From NCBI GenBank assembly GCA_041653955.1, contig JBAZEH010000016.1, forward strand, positions 1 through 34,706: 34,706 nucleotides of DNA, written 5' to 3'. Every line of letters begins with the position of its first letter. Positions within the stretch are counted from its first letter, which is position 1. The DNA comes from UBA1562 sp041653955. Lineage in GTDB: Bacteria > Omnitrophota > Gorgyraeia > Gygaellales > Profunditerraquicolaceae. The translations under genes were made by a program, and so were the position numbers. Below, one piece after another: positions 1 to 7,649 of the stretch. The notes beneath the pieces were generated by a model that saw only the letters and a program-made list of their open reading frames with translations, had not been told where the DNA came from and ran no database searches.

Positions 1-1257
1 ATCGGCTTGAGCAATATTATTGCCGCGCAGAGGGCAGGCGCGGAGGGCCTGGAGGTTATAGATGCGAAGCAGGCGCTTGAGGAAGCAGTATCTGCATTGA
101 AGAAAGATAATGCAGATATAATAGTGCTTCTTAGCCATATGGGCGAGAGTGATGACCTCAGGCTGCTTGAAGGTATAGAAGGTATAAATGTAGTCATTGT
201 GGGGCATAGCCGCGCCGGAAAGGATATATTTTCAAAGGCAGGGCGCACCCTGATACTCAGGCCCGCGTGGCAGGGGCGCAGCCTTGGAAAGTTGACCATA
301 GGCTTGGCGGACAGCGGAGAAGCGGATTATAAAATAGAAGAATTGCGCCTTTCAGAACAGATAGAGGATGATCCGCAAATACTCTCTATCCTGCCGGCTT
401 GTTTTTCCGATAAAGACTGCAGGCGGGAGGGTTCAATAGGCAAATGCGATACTCCCGGAACCGTTGATTCCAGTTGTTCATTTACAAAGGCTAAGAAAGT
501 TTCTCTTAGGGTCATCACCCCCAAGGAGTGTAAGATATGCAATACCTCCGGAATAGAAAATTACCTGAAATCACTTTTCCCGGGGCTATCTATATCTTAC
601 CTTTATTATCCCGGAGAAGAATCCGTTAGATTACTCAATGATCTGGGGGTTAATACCCTGCCTGTTTATCTTCTCGGTAAAGAGGCAGAACGCCAGGAGG
701 CTTTCGTAAAACTAAAAGGCAATATTACGGAAAAAGATGATTTTTATATGCTTAACAGCCGTTTTACCGGGATAGCATATTATGCCGACAGGAAACCGGT
801 AAAAGGAAAGCTGGATTTTTTCATAGGCTTATATGATAATAACTCGCAGGTATTATTGGATAATATAAAAGAATTCAATCCTATTGTGCATTTTCTCTCC
901 GTAGAAAAGGATAACGGCGATTTTGAGTCAAAAAACGGGAATATGGAGACAGAGGAGCACTTACGCAGCGTATGCGTGAGTAAATATTACCCGAGGGAGT
1001 TTATGGATTATATCATCTGCCGGGGGAAAACGCCAGATAGCTCTTATTGGCAGGATTGCTTAGGCAATAAGAACACCGCGAAGATAAACGCGTGCGCCCG
1101 CGGGGAAGAAGGTAAAAAACTTTTAAGGGAGAATATCTCGTTGAATAAAGAGCTAAAGATAATGCACGGCCCCACTTATCTTTTGAATAACCGGGAGATA
1201 TTCAGTTCGCACGGGGCGCCCGGGAAAGAAGAACTAAAAAACATAATGGAGAGGTGA
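1..1257 (+). CDS. Metallophosphatase C-terminal part fused to thioredoxin/DsbA-like domains (5' partial)
   Basis: The frame is open to the first base, so the N-terminus lies outside the window and the TTG at 7 is only an internal codon. Residues 1-110 (counted from that TTG) resemble the C-terminal part of a calcineurin-like 5'-nucleotidase/metallophosphatase: a LLSHMG segment, then a VGHSRA segment where UshA-type proteins have a GGHTH-like metal ligand motif, then a beta-rich ending (AWQGRSLGKLTIGL). A Cys-rich linker (CFSDKDC, GKCDTPG, SSC) leads to a thioredoxin-like module with a CKIC motif. The C-terminal part (FMDYIICRG, DCLGNKN, INACARGEEG, HGPTYLLNNREIF) looks like a DsbA/GILT-type fold without its own CXXC. 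The likely location is the periplasm, but the signal peptide would be upstream. It ends 4 nt before the next gene. The fusion is unusual and the substrate is unknown; a redox-linked phosphoesterase is only a guess. Confidence 0.6.
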   Translation: MGLSNIIAAQRAGAEGLEVIDAKQALEEAVSALKKDNADIIVLLSHMGESDDLRLLEGIEGINVVIVGHSRAGKDIFSKAGRTLILRPAWQGRSLGKLTIGLADSGEADYKIEELRLSEQIEDDPQILSILPACFSDKDCRREGSIGKCDTPGTVDSSCSFTKAKKVSLRVITPKECKICNTSGIENYLKSLFPGLSISYLYYPGEESVRLLNDLGVNTLPVYLLGKEAERQEAFVKLKGNITEKDDFYMLNSRFTGIAYYADRKPVKGKLDFFIGLYDNNSQVLLDNIKEFNPIVHFLSVEKDNGDFESKNGNMETEEHLRSVCVSKYYPREFMDYIICRGKTPDSSYWQDCLGNKNTAKINACARGEEGKKLLRENISLNKELKIMHGPTYLLNNREIFSSHGAPGKEELKNIMER

Positions 1258-1261
1258 TAAG

Positions 1262-2500
1262 ATGGCTAATAAACCAAAGATATACATTATCGACGTAACT
1301 AACCGCGACGGGGTCCAGACTTCCAGGATATGCCTTTCTAAACTCGAGAAGACGATGATCAATATCTATCTTAACGAGATAGGGGCATTCCAGTCCGAGT
1401 TCGGGTTCCCGCTTACGCGCCATGAGACAAATTACCTGAACGCCAACCTTGACCTGGCGAAGAAGGGGGTGCTTTCTCCTATACATATGGAAGGATGGCT
1501 GCGGGCGACCCGCGCGGACGTAAAGTCGGCATTTAAACTGGTGCCCGGGTTAAAACACGTGAACCTTTCTATCTCCACTTCAGACCAGATGATCGTGCAT
1601 AAGTTTAAGGGAAAACTTGACCATAGTTCGGTTATAAAAGAGATGACAGATGCGGTTAAGGAAGCGCGTAAACTTGGGGTTGAATCCATAGGCGTGAACG
1701 CCGAGGATGCCTCGCGCACCAGGATGGATTACCTGGTTGAGTTCGCCGGGGCGGCAAAGGACGCCGGAGCTGACAGGGTGCGTTACTGCGATACCCTTGG
1801 TTATGATACGCCGTTCAGCATCTATGACCGCATAAAGATGCTCGCTGAAGATGTCAAGATCCCTGTAGAGGTCCACTGCCATAATGACCTTGGCCTGGTG
1901 GTAGCTAATTCTATCTCCGGAGCGAAGGCGGCGTGCGACAGCGGAGTTGACGCGTATATAAATACCTGTGTTAACGGGATGGGAGAGCGGGCGGGTAACG
2001 CGGACCTTGTCTCTGTTATCCTTGCGATAAAATACGGCAGCGGTATGCAGGATTATTCCCTTGATGAACGCATAGACCTTAAAGCCGCCTGGAAGATATG
2101 TAAATATGCCTCATACGCTTTCGGCGTGCCGATACCGATAAACCAGCCTGGTATAGGCGCCAACGCTTTCGCGCATGAGTCCGGGATACACGCCGACGGG
2201 GCGCTGAAGGACAGGCGTAACTACGAGTTATATGATTACGAAGAGCTGGGGCGCGGAGAACCGGAGATAATAGAGACCGGGCGCAAGATCACTGCCGGAG
2301 AATACTCCGGTATAAAGGGTTTCAGGAACGTATACGAAAAACTGGAAGTAGTCTTCCGCGATGATAAGGAAGCGACGGAGGTCCTGGAACTGGTTCGTTA
2401 TGCAAATGTCCATAATCAGAAGCCGCTTGTGGATGATGAATTGAAATTCATCGCTAAATATCCGGATATAGCCCGCAAGATATTCACCATGGCTCCTTAA
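1262..2500 (+). CDS. Homocitrate synthase family enzyme; possible Re-type citrate synthase
   Basis: This is a DRE-TIM metallolyase that condenses acetyl-CoA with a 2-oxo acid. Visible motifs are the catalytic NRDGVQ (residues 14-19), the metal-binding HCHND (205-209), NTCVNGMGERAGN (234-246) and HESGIHADG (305-313). At 412 aa it lacks the long C-terminal regulatory domain of leucine-type isopropylmalate synthases, which fits the NifV/homocitrate group. The N-terminal segment LEKTMINIYL...QSEFGFP resembles, from memory, the group that includes the Re-citrate synthases of anaerobes, which are routinely annotated as homocitrate or isopropylmalate synthase. No lysine or nitrogenase genes lie nearby. 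SD GGAGAGGT at 1248-1255 sits 6 nt before the ATG. Family assignment is firm; the exact substrate (oxaloacetate versus 2-oxoglutarate) is not decided by sequence alone. Confidence 0.82.
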   Translation: MANKPKIYIIDVTNRDGVQTSRICLSKLEKTMINIYLNEIGAFQSEFGFPLTRHETNYLNANLDLAKKGVLSPIHMEGWLRATRADVKSAFKLVPGLKHVNLSISTSDQMIVHKFKGKLDHSSVIKEMTDAVKEARKLGVESIGVNAEDASRTRMDYLVEFAGAAKDAGADRVRYCDTLGYDTPFSIYDRIKMLAEDVKIPVEVHCHNDLGLVVANSISGAKAACDSGVDAYINTCVNGMGERAGNADLVSVILAIKYGSGMQDYSLDERIDLKAAWKICKYASYAFGVPIPINQPGIGANAFAHESGIHADGALKDRRNYELYDYEELGRGEPEIIETGRKITAGEYSGIKGFRNVYEKLEVVFRDDKEATEVLELVRYANVHNQKPLVDDELKFIAKYPDIARKIFTMAP

Positions 2501-2521
2501 CAACTCGAAAGGTCATAAAAT

Positions 2522-3790
2522 ATGAATATAGTGTTAGTAGGAACGCAGTGGGGCGATGAAGGCAAGGGCAAGATCATAGATATTTTGTCCCGTAAAGTGG
2601 ATTATATCGTGCGTTACCAGGGCGGGAGTAACGCCGGCCATACCGTTGTCACCGAAGGCAAGGAGTATATTTTTCATCTTATGCCTTCGGGTATATTGCA
2701 TAAAGGCAAGATCTGCTGCATCGGTAACGGGGTAGTGCTGGATCCCGAGGCCCTCATAAAGGAGATAAAAGAGCTTTCTTCATCCGGCATAGATATGGAT
2801 AGCCGCCTTAAAATATCTTCGCTGGTGCACGTGATACTGCCTTATCACAGGGTCCTGGACCGCCTGCGTGAGACAAAAAGGACCCATAAGATAGGTACTA
2901 CCGGAAAGGGGATCGGGCCCTGCTACGCGGATAAGATAGCGCGCTGCGGGATAAGGATGGCCGATCTTCTTAATCCGCGCGTATTCAGGGAGAAGCTTAA
3001 AGATAACCTTAAGGAGAAGAATGAGACCTTCAAGAAGGTGTATGGCCACTCCGGATTTGAATTCGCTCAAATATACAGGGATTATACCGGGCATGGAAAG
3101 TTTCTCTCTAAATACATATGCAATGTTTCGGCGCTGTTGAATAAGGCCAGCCGTGATAATAAAGATATCCTTTTTGAGGGAGCGCAGGGGACATTCCTGG
3201 ATATAGATTTCGGTTCTTATCCTTTTGTTACCTCTTCTTCGGCTACGGCGGGGGGGGCTTGTGTAGGGACGGGCGTATCACCGGTTAAGATAGATAAGGT
3301 AGTGGGTATAGCCAAGGCGTATACCACGAGGGTAGGGGAAGGGCCGTTTCCGACAGAGTTCGCGCCCGCTTTCGCGAAAGCGGTCCGGGAAAAAGGCAAT
3401 GAATTCGGGGCTACTACCGGCAGGCCGCGCAGGTGCGGGTGGTTTGACAGCGTAATGGTAAGGGAAGCGATAATGCTTAACGGCGTATCGGAGCTGGCGG
3501 TAATGAAATTAGACGTCTTAGACGGGATTAAGGAGATAAAGGTGTGCACCGCCTATAAATATAAAGGTAAGTCATTCAAAGAATTCCCCGATGACCTGGA
3601 AGCCGCGAAATTCGCCAAGCCCGTATATAAAACTATAAGCGGCTGGAAGGGAGAAACCAGGGGCGTCAGGGATTACCGGGGCCTTCCCGTAAATGCCAAA
3701 AGGTATATATCCTTTTTGCAGGATATGCTGGAGGCAAAGATCACTATGGTTTCCGTGGGCTCATCCCGTGAAGAGACCATTATTATATAA
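2522..3790 (+). CDS. purA: Adenylosuccinate synthase
   Basis: PurA catalyses the GTP-dependent joining of aspartate to IMP, the first committed step to AMP, in the cytoplasm. The N-terminal WGDEGKGK P-loop (residues 10-17, with Asp12 as the expected catalytic base) and GSNAGHTVV with His40 match the two catalytic residues of the family. Further conserved blocks are GTTGKGIGP, EGAQGTFLDIDFG, the GVGTGVSP region, TTRVGEGPFPTE and GATTGRPRRCGWFD. The length, 422 aa, is normal. A GAAAGGT stretch at 2507-2513 serves as ribosome binding site, 21 nt after the previous stop. It may be co-transcribed with the synthase upstream; a promoter for the next gene follows it, so it probably ends its transcription unit. 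Confidence 0.97.
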   Translation: MNIVLVGTQWGDEGKGKIIDILSRKVDYIVRYQGGSNAGHTVVTEGKEYIFHLMPSGILHKGKICCIGNGVVLDPEALIKEIKELSSSGIDMDSRLKISSLVHVILPYHRVLDRLRETKRTHKIGTTGKGIGPCYADKIARCGIRMADLLNPRVFREKLKDNLKEKNETFKKVYGHSGFEFAQIYRDYTGHGKFLSKYICNVSALLNKASRDNKDILFEGAQGTFLDIDFGSYPFVTSSSATAGGACVGTGVSPVKIDKVVGIAKAYTTRVGEGPFPTEFAPAFAKAVREKGNEFGATTGRPRRCGWFDSVMVREAIMLNGVSELAVMKLDVLDGIKEIKVCTAYKYKGKSFKEFPDDLEAAKFAKPVYKTISGWKGETRGVRDYRGLPVNAKRYISFLQDMLEAKITMVSVGSSREETIII

Positions 3791-3808
3791 AATGGGGCAT
3801 GAAAGCAC

Positions 3809-3837
3809 TTGACTAAAACTATTGGCCATGTTATAGT
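3809..3837 (+). promoter_or_regulatory. Sigma70-type promoter for the OmpA lipoprotein gene
   Basis: TTGACT at 3809-3814 and TATAGT at 3832-3837 each match the -35 and -10 consensus at 5 of 6 positions, with an ideal 17-nt spacer. Transcription would start near 3844, giving a leader of about 43 nt that carries the SD GGGAGGT (3875-3881). It lies in the 96-nt gap after purA, one of the few real intergenic gaps in the first half of the window. Confidence 0.65.
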
Positions 3838-3886
3838 TAAACACAATAACACAGGCCAGTAAAAAAGCGGCACAGGGAGGTAGGAA

Positions 3887-4540
3887 ATGAGCAAAAAATT
3901 ATTAAAAACCGGATTAGTAATATTTATCAGTTTTGCTTTGGCCGGATGCACCTTTATTTTTCAAAAAGGAAGGCGTTCCGACGCGCAGAGGATAGAAGAA
4001 TTATCACAGCAGTTGGATGAACTGGCTAACGCCAAGATGCTGCTTGAAAGCTCTTTGAGCAAAGAGATAGAGGATAAAGAAGTAAAATTGGAGATGATGG
4101 AGAAGGGGCTGGTTGTGACCGTTGTGGGCGACCTGCTCTTTGATTCAGGCAAGGCCACCATAAGGCCGCAGAGCTACTCTATATTGGATAAAGTGGCGGT
4201 AGTGCTGAAGAATAATGTCCCGCGTTTGAATGTCGGTATAGAAGGCCATACGGATAATATCCCGATCAAATTCTCAGGATGGAAATCTAATTGGGAGCTT
4301 TCCAGCGCCCGCGCGCTCAGCGTCCTGCATTACCTCGTCAGCCAGAAGAATATAGCTCCTCAGCGTTTATCCGCCATCGGTTATGGGGAATACAGCCCTG
4401 TTGCTTCAAATGGCAGCGCAGAAGGCCGCCAGTTGAACCGCAGGGTTGAGATAGTTATATTGCCTCAATTGACAAAGGCAAAAGAGCAGGCAGGCGCGAA
4501 GAAAACCGGCATGATGGAGCCTTCAGGAAACCTGAAGTAA
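3887..4540 (+). CDS. OmpA-family peptidoglycan-binding lipoprotein
   Basis: The N-terminus is a lipoprotein signal (KK, hydrophobic stretch, FALAGC with the lipidated Cys at 21). A short predicted coiled coil follows (about residues 30-65, RIEELSQQLDELANAK). The OmpA/MotB-type domain fills residues 75-200: LLFDSGKATIRPQSY, EGHTDN, SARALSVLHYL, GYGEYSPVASN and the closing LNRRVEIVI. This domain binds diaminopimelate peptidoglycan, so the protein probably tethers an outer membrane to the cell wall, in Pal fashion. That implies a diderm envelope. It has its own promoter and a good SD (GGGAGGT, 5 nt spacing). The next gene, 16 nt downstream, is probably in the same transcript. It is not a canonical pal because no tol genes are present. 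Confidence 0.88.
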   Translation: MSKKLLKTGLVIFISFALAGCTFIFQKGRRSDAQRIEELSQQLDELANAKMLLESSLSKEIEDKEVKLEMMEKGLVVTVVGDLLFDSGKATIRPQSYSILDKVAVVLKNNVPRLNVGIEGHTDNIPIKFSGWKSNWELSSARALSVLHYLVSQKNIAPQRLSAIGYGEYSPVASNGSAEGRQLNRRVEIVILPQLTKAKEQAGAKKTGMMEPSGNLK

Positions 4541-4556
4541 ATAAAGAGGGAATCTT

Positions 4557-4931
4557 ATGGAAGAAAGCATAAAAGACAGGATCATTATTATTTTAGTTAT
4601 ACTTTGCGCGATATTTTTCGTTGCTACTATACGTTCCTGCGGGACAGCTGTTAAACTGAAGGCAGTCACGGCGGAGCTGGATAAAGAGAAGGCGGCAAGC
4701 TGGGACGCGGAGCAGAAATTGAATGAACTAAAGAACGAGAACTCCGCTGCCTTGCAAGAGGCGCAGAGCAGCAAGGAAGAGTTTGAGAGCGTTAAAAACG
4801 CGCTATCGCAGGAACAGTTGGTTAGCCAGGGGCTTAAGGATGAACTGGAAAAGGTAACCCAGCTTAAAAATAAATTAGAAGAAGACCTAAAAGAGGCCTT
4901 GGTTGAAAATAAAGCCAAGTCAAAGAGATGA
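4557..4931 (+). CDS. Membrane-anchored coiled-coil protein, function unknown
   Basis: This 124-aa protein has one transmembrane segment near the N-terminus (residues 8-25, IIIILVILCAIFFVATI). The rest is a highly charged, heptad-rich helix (about residues 33-120; ELDKEKAASWDAEQKLNELK and similar) that should form a long coiled coil projecting from the membrane. A Cys at 28 just after the membrane segment does not sit in a clear lipobox. Position after the OmpA lipoprotein suggests an envelope role, perhaps as partner or spacer. I recognise no family. A frame-shifted antisense reading of the same stretch is serine-rich only because the coding strand is Glu/Lys-rich. Confidence 0.65.
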   Translation: MEESIKDRIIIILVILCAIFFVATIRSCGTAVKLKAVTAELDKEKAASWDAEQKLNELKNENSAALQEAQSSKEEFESVKNALSQEQLVSQGLKDELEKVTQLKNKLEEDLKEALVENKAKSKR

Positions 4932-4934
4932 ACT

Positions 4935-4977
4935 AAGGGGGAGAATGTCGAGAAACCTTTATGAAAAAAAGGGATAA
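4935..4977 (+). promoter_or_regulatory. Possible leader mini-ORF (10 codons) ending in the terminator hairpin
   Basis: A purine-rich AAGGGGGAG (4935-4943) precedes an ATG at 4945 that reads MSRNLYEKKG and stops at TAA 4975-4977. The last codons lie in the 5' arm of the hairpin at 4964-4994 and the stop lies in its loop. A ribosome translating it would keep the hairpin open. The SD-to-ATG spacing is tight, and such a short ORF can occur by chance. Confidence 0.25.
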
Positions 4978-4994
4978 AAACGTCCCTTTTTTTT
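4964..4994 (+). terminator. Intrinsic terminator / possible attenuator
   Basis: The arms are 4964-4974 (seven A then GGGA) and 4983-4994 (TCCC then eight T), with an 8-nt loop TAAAAACG. The stem is 11 bp, of which only three are G-C, followed by a U-run that is itself part of the stem. It follows the coiled-coil gene by 32 nt. The next SD begins only 17 nt beyond it, leaving no room for a separate promoter between, so read-through into the DUF4912 gene seems necessary. Confidence 0.65.
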
Positions 4995-5022
4995 ATGTTC
5001 GTTGTTGTTAAAGGAGGTGCCC

Positions 5023-6018
5023 ATGTCCATATTGCGCAGGATAAAAGAGAAGCTTAAGAATATAATACGCAGTTTAAAGAGGACTGCCTGGGCCGTTGTC
5101 CCGCAGAAGAAAGTAAAACAAGAGGCGCGTAAGCCGGCTGAGGATAAGAAGGCATTCATGGGGCAGCAGGAGACGGCTGTAGGCAAGACAAAGTTTTATA
5201 CTGCCGAAGAGCATGGGGCTTCCAGGGGGATGCCGCAGGAGCTTCCCGCCGGATACGGAGAGGACAAGATAATATTACAGGTACGCGACCCCCGGTGGCT
5301 GCACTCTTATTGGGAGGTCACAAGCCCTACTTACGACAGGCTCAAGAGGGACCTTAAGGATGATTTCCATAAAGCAAAGCGCCTGCTGCGCGTGTATGAC
5401 GTAAGCCAGATAATCTTTAACGGTAATAACGCGCACAGTTTCTTTGATATTCAGGTAAGCGAATACACCAACAACTGGTATATAGATACTTCCGGCCCCG
5501 GCAGGTCCTGGTGCGTGGATTTTGGCCTCCTGTTGCCGGACGGAAGGTTCATGACTATAGTGCGCTCAAATACAGTATCAACTCCCATAGAAGGGCCTTC
5601 CTGGATCACCGACGAGGAATGGATGATACCGGAAGAGATGTTCGCCCGCCTTTATGGGATGGGTTTCGGGTTAGGCAGGAGCTCCGCGGTAGGAAAGGCA
5701 TGGCAGGAGAAGGTAAAGAAGGAATTATTCTCCGGCGCCCTTTCTTCGGGCGCCTCTGTGGCCAGCCCCGTTAGGGGGGCGCGCGAAGACAGGAAATTCT
5801 GGCTGGTGGTAAACACTGAACTTATTGTTTACGGAGCCACCGAACCGGACGCGAAAGTATATGTCCAGGATAAGCAGATAAAGCTGAAGCATGATGGGAC
5901 TTTTTCGATGCGTTTTGCCCTGCCTAACGGCAAGCAGGTGATCCCTGTTAAGGCTATATCCCCTGACAATAAAGAGGAACGCACGATTACCCCGGTAGTA
6001 ACTAAAGAAACCAGATAA
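5023..6018 (+). CDS. DUF4912 domain protein with C-terminal Ig-like domain
   Basis: The start is placed at ATG 5023 because AAGGAGGT (5011-5018) lies just upstream; a TTG at 5002 would put that ribosome site inside the coding region. The protein has 331 aa. A basic N-terminus (residues 1-45) may contact membrane or polymer. Residues about 75-190 form a DUF4912 domain (KIILQVRDPRWLHSYWEV, RLLRVYDVS, WYIDTSGPGRSWCVDFGLL, GRFMTIVRSNTVSTP). A linker leads to a beta-rich module near residues 250-325 (LVVNTELIVYGATEPDAKVYV) that reads like an Ig-type or carbohydrate-binding fold. It lies 51 nt upstream of a GH57 branching enzyme, and I recall that DUF4912 proteins are often found next to GH57 genes. 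A role in recognising or scaffolding alpha-glucan is inference. No catalytic motif is visible. Confidence 0.78.
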   Translation: MSILRRIKEKLKNIIRSLKRTAWAVVPQKKVKQEARKPAEDKKAFMGQQETAVGKTKFYTAEEHGASRGMPQELPAGYGEDKIILQVRDPRWLHSYWEVTSPTYDRLKRDLKDDFHKAKRLLRVYDVSQIIFNGNNAHSFFDIQVSEYTNNWYIDTSGPGRSWCVDFGLLLPDGRFMTIVRSNTVSTPIEGPSWITDEEWMIPEEMFARLYGMGFGLGRSSAVGKAWQEKVKKELFSGALSSGASVASPVRGAREDRKFWLVVNTELIVYGATEPDAKVYVQDKQIKLKHDGTFSMRFALPNGKQVIPVKAISPDNKEERTITPVVTKETR

Positions 6019-6048
6019 AAAAAGCTGCGGCGCTTCACTGCGCCGTAG
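6017..6048 (-). terminator. Perfect 9-bp hairpin; terminator-shaped only on the minus strand
   Basis: Arms 6025-6033 and 6040-6048 pair along nine positions (one G-U) around loop TTCACT. On the + strand a run of seven A precedes the stem and no T-run follows; read on the minus strand the same structure ends in seven T. No minus-strand gene is seen here, so it may instead be an mRNA stability or processing hairpin between the DUF4912 and GH57 genes. Confidence 0.4.
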
Positions 6049-6069
6049 ATACAAAACAACAGAGGCCAT

Positions 6070-7647
6070 ATGCATAAAGGTTATCTATGTTTAGTGCTTC
6101 ACAGCCATCTTCCATATGTGCGCCATCCGGAGCATGAGGCATTCCTTGAGGAAGATTGGTTATATGAGGCTATCACCGAGACCTATATACCTTTGATCCT
6201 AAGGCTTGAAAGCCTGATGAACGACAGGGTGGATTTCCGACTGACGATGTCTTTAAGCCCTACCCTGATATCCATGCTTACCGACGGGCTTCTGCAGGAG
6301 AGATACCTCAGGCATATAAACAAGCTTATTGAGCTTTCGCATAAGGAAGTGGAGAGAACGCGCTGGCAGCCTGAATTTCAGCGCCTTGCCAGGATGTACC
6401 TGGATAATTTTTACCAGGCGCGCAATACCTTTGAGCGTTTTAACCGTAACCTGGTGTTTGCTTTTAAGGGTTTCCAGGACGCGGGGAAACTTGAGATAAT
6501 TACCTGCGGAGCGACCCACGGATTTTTCCCCCTGATGGATGTGTGCAGAGAATCGGTAAGGGCACAGATAAGGGTCGCCGTAAGCCACTATGAATCCGTG
6601 TTCGGCAGAAAACCCAGGGGTATATGGCTCCCCGAATCGGGGTACCATCCCGGGCATGATGAATTTCTTAAGGAAGCCGGTATACGTTATTTCTTTACTG
6701 ATTCTCACGGCATATTGCATGGTTCGCCCCGCCCTAAATACGGGGTTTTTGCGCCGGTCTATTGCAAGGGCACCGGAGTCGCCTCTTTCGGGCGCGACCT
6801 TGAATCATCCAAACAGGTCTGGTCTTCCGTAGACGGTTATCCCGGCGACTACGCGTATCGTGAGTTTTACCGTGATATAGGTTTTGACCTTGACTACGAA
6901 TATATAAAACCGTATATACACCCCGACGGAGTGCGGATAAATACAGGGATAAAGTATTATCGTATCACCGGCAACGGGAATAAAGAGCCCTATAACCCTG
7001 ACTGGGCAAGGGACAGGGCCGGAGATCACGCCGGGAATTTCATGTTCAACCGCGAGAAGCAGGTGGAATACCTTTATGAACTTATGCAGAGGAAGCCGAT
7101 CATAGTTTCTCCTTATGATGCGGAGCTGTTCGGCCACTGGTGGTATGAGGGCCCTATGTGGCTTGAATTTCTGATACGCAAAGTAGTATTTGACCAGAAG
7201 ACTATACGCCTCACTACCCCCAGTGAATATCTTGCCGAGAACCCGCGTAACCAGGTAATCACGCCCTCTTTATCCAGCTGGGGCTGGAAGGGGTATAGCG
7301 AGATGTGGCTGCAGGGGCAGAATGACTGGATATACAGGCACCTTCACGCTGCATCCGGCAGGATGACTGAACTGGTAAAAAGCTTCCCCTGCGCGCAGGG
7401 ATTGCTGAAAAGGGGGCTGCAGCAGGCATTAAGGGAGCTTCTTCTCGCCCAGAGCTCTGATTGGGCTTTTATAATGGGCACGGGCACGCATATACCTTAC
7501 GCGGTGCGGCGCACAAAGGAGCATCTTTTAAGGTTTAACCGTATATATGAAGAGGTAAAGTCAAACTCCATAGATGAACAGTGGCTTAAGGATATAGAAT
7601 CCAAGGATAATATTTTTCCGGATATAGATTACCGGGCGCACCAGTAA
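6070..7647 (+). CDS. GH57 1,4-alpha-glucan branching enzyme (DUF1957 type)
   Basis: It makes alpha-1,6 branches in glycogen-like glucan. The N-terminal HSHLPYVRHP opens the GH57 barrel. The predicted nucleophile is Glu189 in GIWLPESGYHPG and the acid/base is Asp350 in SPYDAELFGHWWYEGP, close to the Glu184/Asp353 pair of the Thermus GH57 branching enzyme. GYPGDYAYREFYRDIGFDL and GDHAGNF fit the branching-enzyme clade rather than amylopullulanase. The C-terminal helical region carries SSWGWKGYSEMWLQGQNDW and SDWAFIMGTGTHIPYAVRR, also typical. The length of 525 aa is normal. AGAGG at 6061-6065 is a modest SD. The partner gene upstream is the DUF4912 protein; uppS starts 2 nt after the stop, so expression may continue into the housekeeping run. 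Confidence 0.92.
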   Translation: MHKGYLCLVLHSHLPYVRHPEHEAFLEEDWLYEAITETYIPLILRLESLMNDRVDFRLTMSLSPTLISMLTDGLLQERYLRHINKLIELSHKEVERTRWQPEFQRLARMYLDNFYQARNTFERFNRNLVFAFKGFQDAGKLEIITCGATHGFFPLMDVCRESVRAQIRVAVSHYESVFGRKPRGIWLPESGYHPGHDEFLKEAGIRYFFTDSHGILHGSPRPKYGVFAPVYCKGTGVASFGRDLESSKQVWSSVDGYPGDYAYREFYRDIGFDLDYEYIKPYIHPDGVRINTGIKYYRITGNGNKEPYNPDWARDRAGDHAGNFMFNREKQVEYLYELMQRKPIIVSPYDAELFGHWWYEGPMWLEFLIRKVVFDQKTIRLTTPSEYLAENPRNQVITPSLSSWGWKGYSEMWLQGQNDWIYRHLHAASGRMTELVKSFPCAQGLLKRGLQQALRELLLAQSSDWAFIMGTGTHIPYAVRRTKEHLLRFNRIYEEVKSNSIDEQWLKDIESKDNIFPDIDYRAHQ

Positions 7648-7649
7648 GT

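Noticed and set aside
5002..5022. TTG 5002 as start of the DUF4912 protein
   Set aside because: The AAGGAGGT ribosome site would then lie inside the coding region; ATG 5023 is correctly placed after it.
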